From Sulfuricurvum sp. (GTDB lineage Bacteria > Campylobacterota > Campylobacteria > Campylobacterales > Sulfurimonadaceae): a stretch of DNA of 30,890 bases. The translations under genes and the position numbers were made by a program. Of the stretch, positions 30,259 through 30,890 are shown in pieces. The DNA lies in contig JAGXHZ010000148.1 of NCBI GenBank assembly GCA_024635855.1, forward strand, positions 1 through 30,890, in the 5' to 3' direction. How positions within the stretch are numbered: the first letter of the stretch is position 1; every line of letters starts with the position of its first letter. The notes below the pieces were generated by a model. It was not told the DNA's origin. It saw nothing but the letters and a program-made list of their open reading frames with translations, and did not search any database.

Positions 30259-30890
30259 ATGCAACTAGGTTTCTTGGTAGACCTTCACCTGTGTATGGGG
30301 TGTAAGGGCTGTGAAATCGCCTGTAAAGTGGAAAATGAGGTTCCTCTTTCTACGTGGCGTCTTCGCGTAAAATATGTGGATGTGGGAAGTTTTCCTGAAA
30401 CAAAACGAACCTTTACACCACTTCGCTGTAACCATTGTGCCAATGCACCGTGTGAACGCATTTGTCCGGTTAGTGCATTGCACTATCTTGAAAACGGAAT
30501 CGTTAACATTGATAAAGAGCGTTGTATTGGATGTGCAGGTTGTATTATGGCATGTCCTTACGGTGCGATTTATATCGATCCGCAAACACAAACTGCGGAT
30601 AAATGTACCTATTGTGCACACCGTATTGCAAGTAGCATGATGCCATCATGTGTTGTTGCGTGTCCTGTTGAAGCAAATATTTTCGGTGATTTGGATGATC
30701 CAATGTCGAACATCAGTAAATACATTCAACAGCACCAAGGAAATGTTCAAGTGCGTAAGCCTGAAAAAGGGACAGAACCTCACCATTTCTATGTTGGTGG
30801 CGGTAATGTAAACTTGAATCCGTTGGCTTCATTTAGAGCTGAAGGACATTCTCTCTTTAACAATCTTACACATCTACCAGTAGGAGGGCA
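30259..30890 (+). CDS. Four-cluster 4Fe-4S ferredoxin subunit (PsrB/PhsB/DmsB-like), cut by window edge
   Basis: The 210 codons present encode an electron-transfer subunit of a molybdopterin oxidoreductase of the polysulfide/thiosulfate/DMSO reductase type. Four cysteine groups are visible: CMGCKGCEIAC (Cys12, 15, 18, 22), RCNHCANAPCERICP, RCIGCAGCIMACP and KCTYC...PSCVVACP, each cluster being shared between groups. LDLDDPMSNI-like text follows (GDLDDPMSNISKYI), as in PsrB/NrfC proteins. There is no signal peptide, so a Tat-exported catalytic partner, if the complex is periplasmic, would have to carry it in. It is the first gene after a promoter rather than following a catalytic subunit, which is unusual for Psr-type operons; partners should lie beyond the window. 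The specific substrate cannot be read from this subunit. Confidence 0.88.
   Translation, partial: MQLGFLVDLHLCMGCKGCEIACKVENEVPLSTWRLRVKYVDVGSFPETKRTFTPLRCNHCANAPCERICPVSALHYLENGIVNIDKERCIGCAGCIMACPYGAIYIDPQTQTADKCTYCAHRIASSMMPSCVVACPVEANIFGDLDDPMSNISKYIQQHQGNVQVRKPEKGTEPHHFYVGGGNVNLNPLASFRAEGHSLFNNLTHLPVGG

Noticed and set aside
1..30890. CRISPR array, tRNA/rRNA genes, transposase, integrase or prophage genes
   Set aside because: I looked for regular spaced repeats, cloverleaf-type sequences and the protein signatures of mobile elements and saw none.

Overview
The window comes from a member of the Campylobacterota (Epsilonproteobacteria), most likely a free-living sulfur or hydrogen oxidiser of the Sulfuricurvum/Sulfurimonas type. 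The evidence is a HobA gene (a DnaA partner known only from this phylum), a DUF3972-type protein, a PEB4-type chaperone, a FolP with the long N-terminal extension of this group, an AT-rich sequence with isolated TATAAT/TACAAT -10 boxes and no clear -35, and several TTG/GTG starts. As I remember it, gene order follows Campylobacter jejuni and Helicobacter pylori closely: queA-tatC-tatB-hemW // rppH-lysC-hobA-holB-folP, and nth...peb4...fba. No tRNA, rRNA, CRISPR array, transposase or integrase was seen.

Layout. 1-3011 (minus): queA (cut by the window edge), tatC, tatB, hemW. 3084-8227 (plus): an overlapping operon rppH-lysC-hobA-holB-folP plus a cation/proton antiporter. 8314-9933 (plus): flagellar stator motAB. 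9934-14553 (minus): periplasmic cyclophilin, a degenerate NERD/SF1-helicase-like protein, the nucleoid protein HU, a small HTH regulator with a coupled 81-residue protein, then a class III cyclase-like protein coupled to a DUF3972 protein. 14691-17011 (plus): pyruvate kinase and CmoA. 17018-17897 (minus): endonuclease III and a small lipoprotein. 18055-21923 (plus): two tandem paralogous hybrid histidine kinases, the first broken by a one-base frameshift. 21999-22841 (plus): PEB4-type peptidyl-prolyl isomerase. 22878-23536: a Tat-exported HiPIP-type iron-sulfur protein flanked by inverted repeats. 23555-24634 (minus): class II fructose-bisphosphate aldolase. 24758-30052 (plus): M23 peptidase, haem-binding chemoreceptor, aroK, thioredoxin-fold protein, hisD. 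30259-end (plus): four-cluster ferredoxin subunit of a molybdoenzyme-type oxidoreductase, cut by the edge.

How it fits together. Most of the window is core metabolism (aspartate family, folate, shikimate, histidine, glycolysis/gluconeogenesis, haem, tRNA modification) and envelope function. TatBC belongs to the pathway that would export the HiPIP. MotAB, the haem-binding chemoreceptor and the hybrid kinases fit a motile, redox-sensing lifestyle, and the HiPIP and ferredoxin subunit point to respiratory electron transfer.

The least ordinary items are the inverted-repeat HiPIP cassette between peb4 and fba, the frameshifted kinase beside its intact paralog, the NERD/SF1-like protein, the free-standing cyclase-like protein coupled to DUF3972, and several genes whose -10 box lies only 5-7 bases from the start codon, suggesting leaderless mRNAs. 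I did not find a clear multi-gene defence or biosynthetic system.
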